From NCBI RefSeq assembly GCF_044502415.1, contig NZ_CP172402.1: DNA of 64,000 bases. One strand, 5' to 3'. The DNA is from Haloimpatiens lingqiaonensis. GTDB taxonomy: Bacteria; Bacillota; Clostridia; Clostridiales; Clostridiaceae. Position numbers and translations under genes: made by a program. Of the stretch, positions 1 through 7,720 are shown in pieces; the stretch's first letter is position 1; every line of letters begins with the position of its first letter. The notes below the pieces were generated by a model, which was given only the letters and a program-made list of their open reading frames with translations, searched no databases and had not been told where the DNA came from.

Positions 1-393
1 AAGAAGATTAAGAAACTTCATAGTAAACTTAAAAATATTAGATTAAACCATATACACCAAACTACTTCTAAAATGGTGAAAGCCAAACCATATAGAATAG
101 TTATGGAGGATTTAAAAGTATCTAATATGATGAAGAATAAGCACTTATCAAGGGCAATAGCAGAGCAAGGATTTAATATTTTTATCAATCAGATGAAATA
201 TAAATGTGAAAAGTATGGTATTAAATTTGTGCAAGTACCTACATTTTATCCTTCAAGTAAAACATGCAGTTATTGTGGCAATATCAAGAAAGACTTAAAG
301 CTTTCAGATAGAGTTTATAAATGCAAATGTGGATTTACTTGTGATAGAGATAAAAATGCTTCATACAACCTTGCAGACTATGGTTTAGTATAA
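1..393 (+). CDS. tnpB: TnpB-like RNA-guided nuclease, C-terminal part (5' end outside window)
   Basis: The frame is open from base 1, so the gene starts outside the window. Visible are the family motif M-E-D-L-K-V (RuvC-like region), a four-Cys zinc ribbon (C-S-Y-C ... C-K-C near the end) and the closing D-R-D-K-N-A-S motif that supplies the last RuvC Asp. TnpB proteins of IS200/IS605 and IS607 elements are RNA-guided DNA nucleases, the ancestors of Cas12. The C-terminal half looks intact. Another TnpB begins at 63454 but cannot be matched to this one because the two visible parts do not overlap. No tnpA is visible on this side. Confidence 0.93.
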   Translation, partial: KKIKKLHSKLKNIRLNHIHQTTSKMVKAKPYRIVMEDLKVSNMMKNKHLSRAIAEQGFNIFINQMKYKCEKYGIKFVQVPTFYPSSKTCSYCGNIKKDLKLSDRVYKCKCGFTCDRDKNASYNLADYGLV

Positions 394-540
394 TCATCTA
401 AAGGATTTACTAAACTGGGTAATCGTTACAACCCAATATACTTGTAAAGTATATCAAAGCCTATAGAGTGTTACACAAACGAAAGTAGCTGCAATCTAAC
501 CTCTTTGCAGGAGGTTGTAAAATGGGCAAAATCGAACATT
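394..540 (+). ncRNA. candidate 3' scaffold of the TnpB guide RNA (omega RNA), with pseudoknot
   Basis: Directly after tnpB there is no gene until 623. At 498-503 AACCTC pairs with GAGGTT (511-516) around a 7-nt loop. Loop bases 505-510 (TTGCAG) are the exact complement of CTGCAA at 489-494, so an H-type pseudoknot can form. A smaller hairpin (ATACTT/AAGTAT) lies near 439-453. TnpB guide RNAs are known to cover the 3' end of tnpB and the element's right end and to contain a pseudoknot. The right boundary of the element was not located, so the RNA end is a guess. Confidence 0.4.
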
Positions 541-622
541 ATGAAGTAGGAAAGAAACAAAACTATATATTTATATAATCTTTTTATAAAGTTTTATAAG
601 GTTTTGGTAACGGTATTCAATA

Positions 623-1180
623 ATGAGTAATATTAATCCATTTGATAAGTGTCCAGTTTATGAAACCAATAACTTAATATTTACAAAAGTTAAAGAGGAA
701 GACGCAATAGACTTATTTGAGTGCTATTCTGATCCGATTACTAAAAACCGTATGAATAATGATAATTGTGGTGGTATATGGGATACACGCAATATTGACG
801 CTGTAATAAAGGGTATTAATGGATGGAAGCAAGAATTTGACGATAGATTTTATATAAGATGGAGTATTAATCATAAGCAGACAAACAAGATAGTAGGTAC
901 TATCGAAATAGCACCTATTCCTAATACAACAAGATTTTGGGATGGTGCTTGTGAGACTGGTATATTAAGAATAGACATTATTTCATCTCTTGAAAATGAA
1001 ATAGTTTTATCTGAAATTTTAAGAATGGTTTCTGATAATTTTTATGCAGATTTTGATATTAAAAATATCATCATTAAAGCAACTAAAGACGATGGAGAAA
1101 GAGTTTTAGCCTTGGAGAATAATGGTTTTGACAAATTAGAGAACAACACCTTCCCTTATAGTGATTATTATATAAAATGA
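623..1180 (+). CDS. GNAT-family N-acetyltransferase (RimJ/RimL-like)
   Basis: 185 residues. The overall pattern fits GNAT enzymes of the RimJ/RimL type: an N-terminal 'L-I-F-T-K-V-K-E-E-D' strand, a central 'N-K-I-V-G-T-I-E-I' strand and a C-terminal 'A-L-E-N-N-G-F' helix-strand. Such enzymes transfer acetyl from acetyl-CoA to an amine; the substrate cannot be read from sequence. The acetyl-CoA loop (usually Q/R-x-x-G-x-G/A) is not well conserved, so activity is uncertain. Its stop overlaps the start of the next gene (ATGA at 1177-1180), which implies translational coupling. No strong RBS is visible just before 623. Confidence 0.72.
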   Translation: MSNINPFDKCPVYETNNLIFTKVKEEDAIDLFECYSDPITKNRMNNDNCGGIWDTRNIDAVIKGINGWKQEFDDRFYIRWSINHKQTNKIVGTIEIAPIPNTTRFWDGACETGILRIDIISSLENEIVLSEILRMVSDNFYADFDIKNIIIKATKDDGERVLALENNGFDKLENNTFPYSDYYIK

Positions 1181-1761
1181 ATACTGTAAGAATGGTAGAG
1201 AATTTAAATAATAGGGCTATGGGAGCTGCAGAGCAAATAGCAGCGTTCAAAACCAATGTGCTTCAGAATGTATTGTCATGCAGGATGTTTACAACAAATT
1301 ATCCACTGCTTATAGATCATATTTTAAGAGAAGCTAAATTTTATTTAAGAATGCTTAGAAAGCTTCAGGGTAGAGAAGAGTTTGATATAGCTAGAGAAGT
1401 TGCTTATCAGGAAACCTTTTGGAATAGAATTATGGCTGAACACTCAAAATTTATCCGAGGACTACTTGATCCAACTGAAGTTAAACTATTTGATACTGCA
1501 AATAACTTTGGGGAAAGGTTTGATGAGCTTACAGAAGAGGCTAGAAAACTATTTATAAATATGGGATTATTACCTTTAGTAACTGATAGAAGTCTTAAGA
1601 ATACTGTTGGTATTCGAGATTTTAAAAAGCAGGGTACTGAAGGACTTATACAGTGCAATATCAAGTCAATTGCCTTTCCGTTACTTGGAGATCATGTAGT
1701 TAGAGAGGCAAATCACTATATAAGAGTGCTAAAGAGATTTAAACAATATAATATGAAATAA
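1177..1761 (+). CDS. DUF2935 protein, lacking the usual N-terminal part
   Basis: 194 residues, alpha-helical. 'H-I-L-R-E-A-K-F-Y-L' recurs as 'H-V-V-R-E-A-N-H-Y-I' about 120 residues later, and 'W-N-R-I-M-A-E-H-S-K-F-I' is typical of the duplicated His/Glu-rich DUF2935 fold found in clostridia, whose biochemical role is unknown. Family members are usually around 260-270 residues. This one begins inside the usual sequence, so roughly the first 70 residues are missing. The ATG overlaps the stop of the upstream acetyltransferase, so the truncated gene may be translated by coupling. It may be an N-terminal deletion joined to a foreign acetyltransferase gene. Confidence 0.8.
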   Translation: MNTVRMVENLNNRAMGAAEQIAAFKTNVLQNVLSCRMFTTNYPLLIDHILREAKFYLRMLRKLQGREEFDIAREVAYQETFWNRIMAEHSKFIRGLLDPTEVKLFDTANNFGERFDELTEEARKLFINMGLLPLVTDRSLKNTVGIRDFKKQGTEGLIQCNIKSIAFPLLGDHVVREANHYIRVLKRFKQYNMK

Positions 1762-1783
1762 TATAATACAACTGAAAAAAGAA

Positions 1784-1824
1784 AAAACACCGTAGAATTT
1801 AATTTTGAATAATACGGTGTTTTT
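1784..1824 (+). terminator. intrinsic terminator after the DUF2935 gene
   Basis: AACACCGTA (1786-1794) pairs with TACGGTGTT (1813-1821) and is followed by more T residues; A-rich on the other side, so it could act in both directions. Confidence 0.85.
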
Positions 1825-1946
1825 ACGTGGGTTTTTAAAACAATTCATGAAATATTAGGTGAATTCATATTTTAAGGAGTATAATAGAGGTATAAAATTT
1901 ATTGCTAGAAATAGTCGAAGGCTATTTATGTTAGGGGGGAATAAAA

Positions 1947-2447
1947 TTGACAAATAAAATATATTTCAAAAAATTTATTTCAGAAGACGACTTTCAATAT
2001 TTTTCGAAGTTAGTTTTCAATGAAAAAGTAATGGTAATGAATTTGGGAAGAGTATTTACAATGGATGAAGCAAAAAATTACTATAAGTATTTATTAGAAA
2101 ATAATAAAACACATGATGATTTTGGAAATTTCAAGGTTTTTGAATCATCAGCTAACAGTTTTATAGGTATGTGTGCTAGTACAATAAGTAGCGATTTGAA
2201 AGAGGCGGAGATTGAATATATGCTGCTTCCTGAGTACTGGAGAAAAGGCTATGGAAGCGAGATTGTAGACAATTTATTAAATATGATTGAAGAAACAAAG
2301 AGTATTGAAAAGGTTACAGCAATAATAGAACCTAATAATGTTGGGTCGAGAAAAATATTACTAAAAAACGGTTTTGTATCTTGTAAGGTATATAAAACTG
2401 ATGATGGTTCACTAGCAGAAATGTTTAGTAAAAAAATAACTTATTAG
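1947..2447 (+). CDS. GNAT-family N-acetyltransferase
   Basis: 166 residues. The acetyl-CoA loop is visible as 'W-R-K-G-Y-G-S-E-I' (R-x-G-x-G/S type), preceded by the strand 'A-E-I-E-Y-M-L-L-P' and followed by 'N-N-V-G-S-R-K-I-L-L-K-N-G-F', which is diagnostic of GNAT folds of the RimJ/RimL class. The start is TTG at 1947, chosen because the strong RBS TAGGGGGGA lies 7-15 bases upstream and no in-frame ATG precedes the conserved first strand. Substrate unknown. The gene stands alone between terminator-like sequences. Confidence 0.88.
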   Translation: MTNKIYFKKFISEDDFQYFSKLVFNEKVMVMNLGRVFTMDEAKNYYKYLLENNKTHDDFGNFKVFESSANSFIGMCASTISSDLKEAEIEYMLLPEYWRKGYGSEIVDNLLNMIEETKSIEKVTAIIEPNNVGSRKILLKNGFVSCKVYKTDDGSLAEMFSKKITY

Positions 2448-2473
2448 ACAATAAAAAGTGAATAATAAGAAAG

Positions 2474-2535
2474 AAAGGAGGATTTAGTGAGGGTTTAGCA
2501 CTTGTTATACACACTCTCACTAAAGATAAAGAATG
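2474..2535 (+). promoter_or_regulatory. hairpin that bridges a distant Shine-Dalgarno to the HAD start codon
   Basis: A near-perfect RBS (AAAGGAGG, 2474-2481) is 51 bases upstream of the ATG at 2533, far too distant to act directly. The bases between form a stem of 11 pairs (2483-2493 with 2514-2524, one G-U) and a 20-nt loop. When folded, only 1 + 8 unpaired bases separate RBS and ATG, a normal spacing. No good RBS is adjacent to the ATG. Confidence 0.55.
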
Positions 2536-3159
2536 AAAATAGACAGTTTTATTTTTGATTTAGATGGAACTCTGTGGAGTTCTATAGAAGGAATTTGTGC
2601 AGCATGGGCAACTGTATTATCAAAGTATCCAAAGTTAGAAAAAGTAGTAACGCCTACTGAGATGGAAAAATGTATGGGACTTCAAATGAATGAAATAGGT
2701 AAAAAATTATTTCCAGATCTAGATGAAAATTTTCAAGCGAAGTTAATGAAAGAATTTTGTGAAACTGAACAAGGTTATTTGGAACAACATGGCGGAAAAC
2801 TATTTCCTAAATTAGAAGAAACACTTGAAAAGTTATCTAAAAAATACAGATTATTCATAGTTAGTAATTGCCAAGACGGTTACATACAATGTTTTTTTAA
2901 AGCCCATAAACTGGATAAGTATTTTACTGATTTTGAATGTTCAGGAGTAACAGGACTGCCTAAGGGAGAAAATAATAAAATTATAATACAAAGAAATAAT
3001 TTAAAAAGTCCAGTTTATGTAGGAGACACCATTATGGATGCAGATTCAGCAAGGGTAGCAGAAATTCCATTTGTATATGCAAGGTATGGCTTTGGCAATG
3101 TTGAAGAATATGATTATGTAATTGATAGCTTTGAGGAGATATTAACTTTAGGCTTATAA
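2533..3159 (+). CDS. HAD-superfamily phosphatase (phosphoglycolate phosphatase/beta-PGM-like)
   Basis: 208 residues. HAD motif I is D9-L-D11-G-T with the nucleophilic Asp. Motif II Ser lies in 'F-I-V-S-N-C-Q-D-G', and motif IV is 'Y-V-G-D-T-I-M-D-A-D-S-A'. The helical cap after motif I places it in subfamily I (PGM/Gph-like). These enzymes hydrolyse phosphate monoesters of small metabolites; the substrate is not predictable. The in-frame codon at 2527 is a stop, so ATG 2533 is the only reasonable start. Its initiation depends on the unusual folded leader described separately. Confidence 0.88.
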   Translation: MKIDSFIFDLDGTLWSSIEGICAAWATVLSKYPKLEKVVTPTEMEKCMGLQMNEIGKKLFPDLDENFQAKLMKEFCETEQGYLEQHGGKLFPKLEETLEKLSKKYRLFIVSNCQDGYIQCFFKAHKLDKYFTDFECSGVTGLPKGENNKIIIQRNNLKSPVYVGDTIMDADSARVAEIPFVYARYGFGNVEEYDYVIDSFEEILTLGL

Positions 3160-3204
3160 GTTAAAAATAAGTTTTAGGATAATGGGGTGGGGGAGATGGT
3201 ATTT

Positions 3205-3267
3205 ATGAAAGAAAAAGTAAAGGTGCTTATAGTAGGAACTTATCTAATGTATATAAAGGAGGTGTGA
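3205..3267 (+). CDS. 20-residue ORF ending inside the next gene's RBS
   Basis: ATG at 3205 has a G-rich RBS (GGGGG around 3189-3193). The peptide MKEKVKVLIVGTYLMYIKEV ends at TGA 3265-3267, directly after the AAAGGAGGTG that serves the following gene. It may be a leader peptide coupling translation, or the first residues of a lost gene. Nothing identifies a function. Confidence 0.3.
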   Translation: MKEKVKVLIVGTYLMYIKEV

Positions 3268-3272
3268 AATTT

Positions 3273-3680
3273 TTGAGTAAAAGAAATGTTATTATTGCAG
3301 TAATAGCATTATTATTGATAGCTTTAGTTTTTTCTAGTTATAAATTGCTTGCAAAAAAGCATGGTGGGTTTGACATTGAAATAAAAAATAATACCAGTGA
3401 AAATATAAAAGGACTAACTATAACTTATGAAGGGATAGTTAAGGATATACAATTACCAGAAATTCAAGTTGGAAAAACATATAAAATTAATGTAAATCCA
3501 AAAGAAAACTTTAGTGAAAATCATATGATTATTTACTATAAAGATAAAAGGGGAGTAGTGCAGAAAAATACGCTTATAGGTTACTTTGAGAAGGGTTACA
3601 GTGGCAAGGTTAAAGTTAATATTAAATCTCAAGATAAAAATGGATTAATTATTATGCAAATTGCAGAAAAGATATATTAA
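3273..3680 (+). CDS. small secreted or membrane-anchored protein of unknown function
   Basis: 135 residues from TTG 3273, chosen over GTG 3264 because the GTG overlaps the RBS AAAGGAGG (3256-3263) while TTG sits about 9 bases after it. Residues about 5-25 form one hydrophobic segment (V-I-I-A-V-I-A-L-L-L-I-A) after a Lys/Arg pair, so this is a signal anchor or uncleaved signal peptide. The rest is hydrophilic and beta-rich (for example 'F-D-I-E-I-K-N-N-T-S'), resembling a small extracellular beta domain. I do not recognise the family. A terminator follows at 3727. Confidence 0.65.
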   Translation: MSKRNVIIAVIALLLIALVFSSYKLLAKKHGGFDIEIKNNTSENIKGLTITYEGIVKDIQLPEIQVGKTYKINVNPKENFSENHMIIYYKDKRGVVQKNTLIGYFEKGYSGKVKVNIKSQDKNGLIIMQIAEKIY

Positions 3681-3726
3681 AATGTAATTAGTAATTTATA
3701 TGATTGATAGATAGGATGGTCAAGAA

Positions 3727-3766
3727 GGGGTTGATGCTAAGTTTTTAGCATGCAGCCCCATTTTTA
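3727..3766 (+). terminator. intrinsic terminator
   Basis: GGGG ... ATGCTAA / TTAGCAT ... CCCC stem followed by ATTTTT. It closes the small membrane protein gene. Confidence 0.85.
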
Positions 3767-3903
3767 AAAATGAATTTGCTATATTAATAAGCATAAATTC
3801 ATCTTTATAAGGCCTATATTTTATGGGGGTAGTACTTTTATTTGAACTATTACAATTTATGAATTAAAATATAGATATAACAAGAATCTAGGAAGGTGAA
3901 CTG

Positions 3904-4776
3904 ATGAAGCCTACAAACTATGAAGATTTAATTATGAAAAGAGCAATGGATATTTTTGCAGAAGAGGGGTTAAAATTTTTTGGAATTAATAAAAGAGTAA
4001 AGGAACTAGGCCCTACTGAATTAGTAACTTTACAAACTAAAAATATGTTTATGGAGTATACTTTTCTAATGGAAGATGACTCTTTTATACATTTTGAATT
4101 TCAAACAACAAATAAAGGAAAATCGGATTTAAGAAGATTTCGGGCATATGAAGCATTATTAAGTCATCAAACAGGAAAAGATGTAGTTACCTATGTTGTT
4201 TATTCAAGTAACATAAAAAATCCAGAAGATACTCTACAAACAGGGATAAATGGATATAAAATTAATTCAATATCTATGGCGGATAAAAATGGGGATAAGA
4301 TATATAATGATATTGTGGGTAAAATAGAATCTGGAATGGAACTTACCAAAGAAGAGATGATTTCTTTGACGTTTACTCCTATAATGGTTGGTAAAATTAG
4401 TACTGCAGACAAGATAATTAATGCTATACATGTAATAAAAGACGTACATAATGACTATAAGTATGATGTAGAATCAATACTATACGCTTTTGCAAATAAA
4501 TTTTTAAGTGGAAAAGATTTAGAAAGAGTAAAGGAGGAATTGAGAATGACTGAACTTGGTAAGAGCTTAATACAAGAAGGAATTGAAAAAGGGATAAAAG
4601 AAGGCAGAGAAGAGGGAAAAGCTGAACTTTTAATTAAAATGTTAATAAAAAAGTTCAAGAGAATGCCTAATAAATATAAAGAAAAAATAAAAACACTTCC
4701 AGAAGAAACATTAGAGATAATTGCAACGGATATATTTGACCTAAATTCAATAGAAGAGTTAGAACAATATTTTTAA
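3904..4776 (+). CDS. Rpn-family (YhgA-like) PD-(D/E)XK nuclease
   Basis: 290 residues. The N-terminal third matches recombination-promoting nucleases, formerly called putative transposases: acidic residues at D58-D59 then 'H-F-E65-F-Q67', the E-x-Q active-site pattern of this PD-(D/E)XK group, followed by 'R-R-F-R-A-Y-E'. The C-terminal part has a Lys/Glu-rich helix ('G-I-K-E-G-R-E-E-G-K-A-E') usual in the family. Rpn proteins cut DNA and raise recombination in E. coli; some act in phage defence. RBS AAGGTGAA lies 4 bases before ATG 3904. The gene is monocistronic between two terminators. Confidence 0.85.
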   Translation: MKPTNYEDLIMKRAMDIFAEEGLKFFGINKRVKELGPTELVTLQTKNMFMEYTFLMEDDSFIHFEFQTTNKGKSDLRRFRAYEALLSHQTGKDVVTYVVYSSNIKNPEDTLQTGINGYKINSISMADKNGDKIYNDIVGKIESGMELTKEEMISLTFTPIMVGKISTADKIINAIHVIKDVHNDYKYDVESILYAFANKFLSGKDLERVKEELRMTELGKSLIQEGIEKGIKEGREEGKAELLIKMLIKKFKRMPNKYKEKIKTLPEETLEIIATDIFDLNSIEELEQYF

Positions 4777-4802
4777 AAGAGAAGGCCTTAATTAATGGAG
4801 AG

Positions 4803-4838
4803 ATAGCTTATTATTTGTAATAGTGAGCTATTTTTTTT
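4803..4838 (+). terminator. intrinsic terminator after the Rpn gene
   Basis: ATAGCT ... AGCTAT stem followed by eight T residues. Confidence 0.85.
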
Positions 4839-5165
4839 AAGTCCAAGTTGTTTGGCAAGAATATAATTGTGATCCTAACCAATTCTAACAATTTTAGGCT
4901 ACCTAAGTGTGGATAATTTTAAATTGTTATATAAAATGTAGTAAGAATCAAGAAGAATGGTTAAATATAGAAATGGTATATATTTGTATGTTATAATTAT
5001 TTTACAAGTTAATATATAGAAGTTTTGAATTATTGAAGATAAAGCGTGATTTAAAAAAAGCAATAAGAGAATATAGAGTAAAGATAATAGATTGTAATGA
5101 AAATATGAGAAATGAGAGATGAAACTGTGCAATAACGGTGGTTTGTGTAGTTAAAGGGGGATTTT
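4839..5165. other. gene-free AT-rich gap
   Basis: No convincing coding frame or RNA structure was seen. The antisense open frames here lack an RBS and have AT-driven composition. The promoter of the acetyltransferase at 5166 must lie here, but no clear -35/-10 pair could be fixed. Confidence 0.6.
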
Positions 5166-5672
5166 ATGTATAACGTTCGTTATGCTGATGTAGATGATGC
5201 AAAAATATTAGGACAGATCCATTCAGAATCATGGAAAGTAGCATACAAAGGTGTAGTACCAGATGAAGTATTAAATAATATTACTGCTGAAAAAAGACAA
5301 AAATATTTTGAAAAGGCATTAACAGAAGGATGGGAAGAAGATGCTATAATTTTTAAAGATGACAAAGCAGTTGGATTAATATGTATTGGAAAATGTAGAG
5401 ACGAAGACAAAGAAGAATTCTGGGGTGAAATATGGGGTATATATTTATTGCCAGAGTATTGGAATATGGGTATAGGCTTTGAATTAATGAATTGGGGATT
5501 GAATGAATTAAAGAGAAGAAATTATAAAAAAATTGCCTTATGGGTTCTTGAGAGGAATATAAATGCAAGAAATTTCTATGAAAAAATGGGGTTTAAGCAT
5601 GATGGCACAATTAAAAAAATTACCATAGGTAAAACATTAAATGAATATCGTTATGTAATATCTATTATATAA
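5166..5672 (+). CDS. GNAT-family N-acetyltransferase
   Basis: 168 residues with the full GNAT pattern: an N-terminal 'V-R-Y-A-D-V-D-D-A' strand-helix, 'I-H-S-E-S-W-K-V-A-Y-K-G-V' as in PhnO/YjcF-like enzymes, a central strand 'G-E-I-W-G-I-Y-L-L-P-E-Y-W', an acetyl-CoA loop 'M-G-I-G-F-E-L', and 'N-I-N-A-R-N-F-Y-E-K-M-G-F' at the end. It should acetylate a small-molecule amine or protein N-terminus. RBS AAAGGGGG lies 6 bases before ATG. Third of four acetyltransferases within 7.6 kb. Confidence 0.92.
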   Translation: MYNVRYADVDDAKILGQIHSESWKVAYKGVVPDEVLNNITAEKRQKYFEKALTEGWEEDAIIFKDDKAVGLICIGKCRDEDKEEFWGEIWGIYLLPEYWNMGIGFELMNWGLNELKRRNYKKIALWVLERNINARNFYEKMGFKHDGTIKKITIGKTLNEYRYVISII

Positions 5673-5715
5673 ATTCTAATTATTGTAATATGTATTTAGC
5701 GTGGGGGGTATGGAA

Positions 5716-5961
5716 ATGTCTAAAGTAAAACTAACAATCATGAAAAGCAATTGTAGGTGCGGATATCACAAAGAAAATGATTCTTTTATTGTAGGAGATA
5801 TTTGTCCACCTATATGTCATGAGCTATGGAATAATATTTATCCAAGCGTATATGTTCTTTTAAATGGAGGAGTACTAGATTATGGTGATACTAAAGAAAA
5901 AAAGTTTGAAATGAAGTGCCCAGACAATGGCAGGGTAGTGATACGTGGTGAAGTTGTATGA
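5716..5961 (+). CDS. TIGR04076 family small cysteine-containing protein
   Basis: 81 residues. The pattern 'V-K-L-T-I-M-K-S-N-C-R-C-G-Y', 'C-P-P-I-C-H-E-L-W-N-N-I-Y-P', a glycine-rich middle and 'C-P-D-N-G-R-V-V-I-R-G' is characteristic of the TIGR04076 family, common in clostridia and methanogens and of unknown function. The conserved Cys residues suggest metal or disulfide chemistry. ATG 5716 was chosen because the GGGGGG at 5703-5708 is a proper RBS for it; the GTG at 5701 overlaps that RBS. It lies 43 bases after the acetyltransferase and may be co-transcribed. Confidence 0.83.
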   Translation: MSKVKLTIMKSNCRCGYHKENDSFIVGDICPPICHELWNNIYPSVYVLLNGGVLDYGDTKEKKFEMKCPDNGRVVIRGEVV

Positions 5962-6082
5962 GAATATATTATGTGAGACATTGATTAGATGAAAAATTCA
6001 TTAAGTCAATAGTATAAAAGGTAAAAGAAAATTTTTAACTGTGTTATAAAAATATAAAATATAGTAGATAAGGATGAAGCAA

Positions 6083-6682
6083 ATGAATTTTATAATTATA
6101 ATCACCATTGTAATAGCTTTTATATGTGGTTCCATACCAACAGGATATTTGATTACCAAAAAAATATGTGGAATCGATATTAGGACTAAAGATAGTGGAA
6201 ATATTGGTTCAACAAATGTAAAAAGAATTGTAGGAGCTAAGATATCCATTATTACTCAAATAATAGATATTTTAAAGGGAGTAGTTCCTGTGTTTTTAGC
6301 AATAAATTTGATAAAGATGATAAAGCTACCAATATCAAACAATGCTTATCTATCTATTATAGCTATAGTAGTAATTTTAGGTCATGATTATACTCCATTT
6401 CTTAAATTTAATGGCGGCAAGGGTGTAAATACAACTATTGGAGCATTTATTTTACTTGCACCTGCTGCAACATTAATTGGAGTTGCAGTTCATTTCATAT
6501 TCAGGTCATTCACAGATATAGTGTCCATTAGATCAATTGCTTTAGGGGTAACTATACCAATAATTTGTATTATTATGAAGTTACCTATTGAAGTCATAAT
6601 TTCTACTACAGTAGCTTGTATTTTGATGATATTTAGACATAAAAGCAATTTAATAAGACTTATAAATAAAGAGGAAAGATAA
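6083..6682 (+). CDS. plsY: glycerol-3-phosphate acyltransferase PlsY (acyl-phosphate dependent)
   Basis: 199 residues, polytopic with about five to seven membrane segments. The three PlsY motifs are visible: 'G-S-I-P-T-G-Y-L' near the N terminus with 'S-G-N-I-G-S-T-N' after it, 'D-I-L-K-G', and 'G-H-D-Y-T-P-F-L-K-F-N-G-G-K-G-V'. PlsY transfers an acyl group from acyl-phosphate to glycerol-3-phosphate, the first step of phospholipid synthesis. ATG 6083 is preferred over ATG 6074 because AAGG (6070-6073) abuts the latter but is 9 bases from the former. Context is unrelated to lipid genes, so it may be a second copy. Confidence 0.92.
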   Translation: MNFIIIITIVIAFICGSIPTGYLITKKICGIDIRTKDSGNIGSTNVKRIVGAKISIITQIIDILKGVVPVFLAINLIKMIKLPISNNAYLSIIAIVVILGHDYTPFLKFNGGKGVNTTIGAFILLAPAATLIGVAVHFIFRSFTDIVSIRSIALGVTIPIICIIMKLPIEVIISTTVACILMIFRHKSNLIRLINKEER

Positions 6683-6809
6683 ATAAATTTAATTAATGCC
6701 TTGCCCATTACGTGACGTAATGATTTATAATTACAATAAATATTACAGTAAAGTTTTAGAAATATATGTAGAAGTAAGAAAATAAAAGAGGTATGGGGAG
6801 GCTATAATT

Positions 6810-7598
6810 ATGATACGAAAATTAACTCAAGAAGATAATAAGGAGCTTATGAAATTAATTATGAAGGAGCCAGAGTTTAATCTTTATATAATTGGAGATA
6901 TAGAAAACTTTGGATATAATCAAAATTTTCTTGAATATTTTGGTGAATTTGATAGAAAGGGTGTTTTAATAGCTGTTTTAGTTAGATATTTTAGTATTTT
7001 CAATTTGTATGCGAAAAATGAATTTGATGTAAATGGATTTGTAAATATAATGAAAAATCAGGGTAAGGTGGAAATGCTATCTGGAAAAACAAATTTAGTA
7101 TCAAAATTTGAGAAAACATCATCAGAATTTAATGAATCGGAACTACATTATTTTGCTGTGTTAAAGGAAATAAATGAATCATTTAAAGTAGATAGAGAAA
7201 TCGATGTAAAAAAGGCAAGTGTTGAAGACATTGGACGTATAGCTGAATTGAGAGAAAAAATTAAAGAATTTTCTCATGGCAGTCATGATTTTAAGGAAAT
7301 TATTTTAAATGATTTTAAAGCTGGCACAGCTCATGAATATTATGTTGAAGTTGATGGTAATATAGTATCACATGCCCAAACATCTGCAGAAAACAGTATG
7401 TCAGCAATGGTGGTTAGTGTTATGACTGACAGTAAATATAGAAAAAAAGGGTTTGCATCTGCTTGTGTGAAAGTCATATGTGAAGACTTACTTAAACAGG
7501 GAAAAACTCCATGTCTATTTTATAAAAATCCTGCTGCAGGAGCTATATATAAAAGTATAGGTTTCAAGGAAATAGGATTCTGGAGTATGTATATGTAA
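6810..7598 (+). CDS. two-domain GNAT acetyltransferase
   Basis: 262 residues. The C-terminal half is a clear GNAT domain: 'V-S-H-A-Q-T-S-A-E', the strand 'M-V-V-S-V-M-T-D', the acetyl-CoA loop 'Y-R-K-K-G-F-A-S-A' and 'F-Y-K-N-P-A-A-G-A-I-Y-K-S-I-G-F'. The N-terminal half starts like a predicted-acetyltransferase partner domain ('I-R-K-L-T-Q-E-D-N-K-E-L ... L-Y-I-I-G-D-I-E') and is probably a degenerate, non-catalytic GNAT copy, as in other long members. Substrate unknown. RBS GGGGAGG is 7-13 bases upstream of ATG 6810. Confidence 0.9.
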   Translation: MIRKLTQEDNKELMKLIMKEPEFNLYIIGDIENFGYNQNFLEYFGEFDRKGVLIAVLVRYFSIFNLYAKNEFDVNGFVNIMKNQGKVEMLSGKTNLVSKFEKTSSEFNESELHYFAVLKEINESFKVDREIDVKKASVEDIGRIAELREKIKEFSHGSHDFKEIILNDFKAGTAHEYYVEVDGNIVSHAQTSAENSMSAMVVSVMTDSKYRKKGFASACVKVICEDLLKQGKTPCLFYKNPAAGAIYKSIGFKEIGFWSMYM

Positions 7599-7606
7599 GT
7601 ATAAGT

Positions 7607-7720
7607 TTTTTAGCGCAATGTAAAGATGTTACCTTTGTTTTTGAACATATTCCTCAAACAAATCCAAGTAAGACTTTTGTTAATGAAGGGTGTAAATGGG
7701 TAAGTTCTCTTATTAGGTAA
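7607..7720 (+). pseudogene. 38-codon coding remnant, family not recognised
   Basis: An open frame without start or RBS reads FLAQCKDVTF, VFEHIPQTNP, SKTFVNEGCK, WVSSLIR, then a stop. The residue mix (Cys, Trp, Pro, Gln, His) is unlike random translation of AT-rich spacer DNA. It looks like the 3' end of a lost gene. The rest of 7599-7950 shows no gene; 7815-7880 is unusually GC-rich and continuous in composition with the following gene. Confidence 0.3.

Noticed and set aside
4899..5132. Minus-strand open frame of 77 codons
   Set aside because: No RBS, composition of AT-rich spacer, no recognisable domain.
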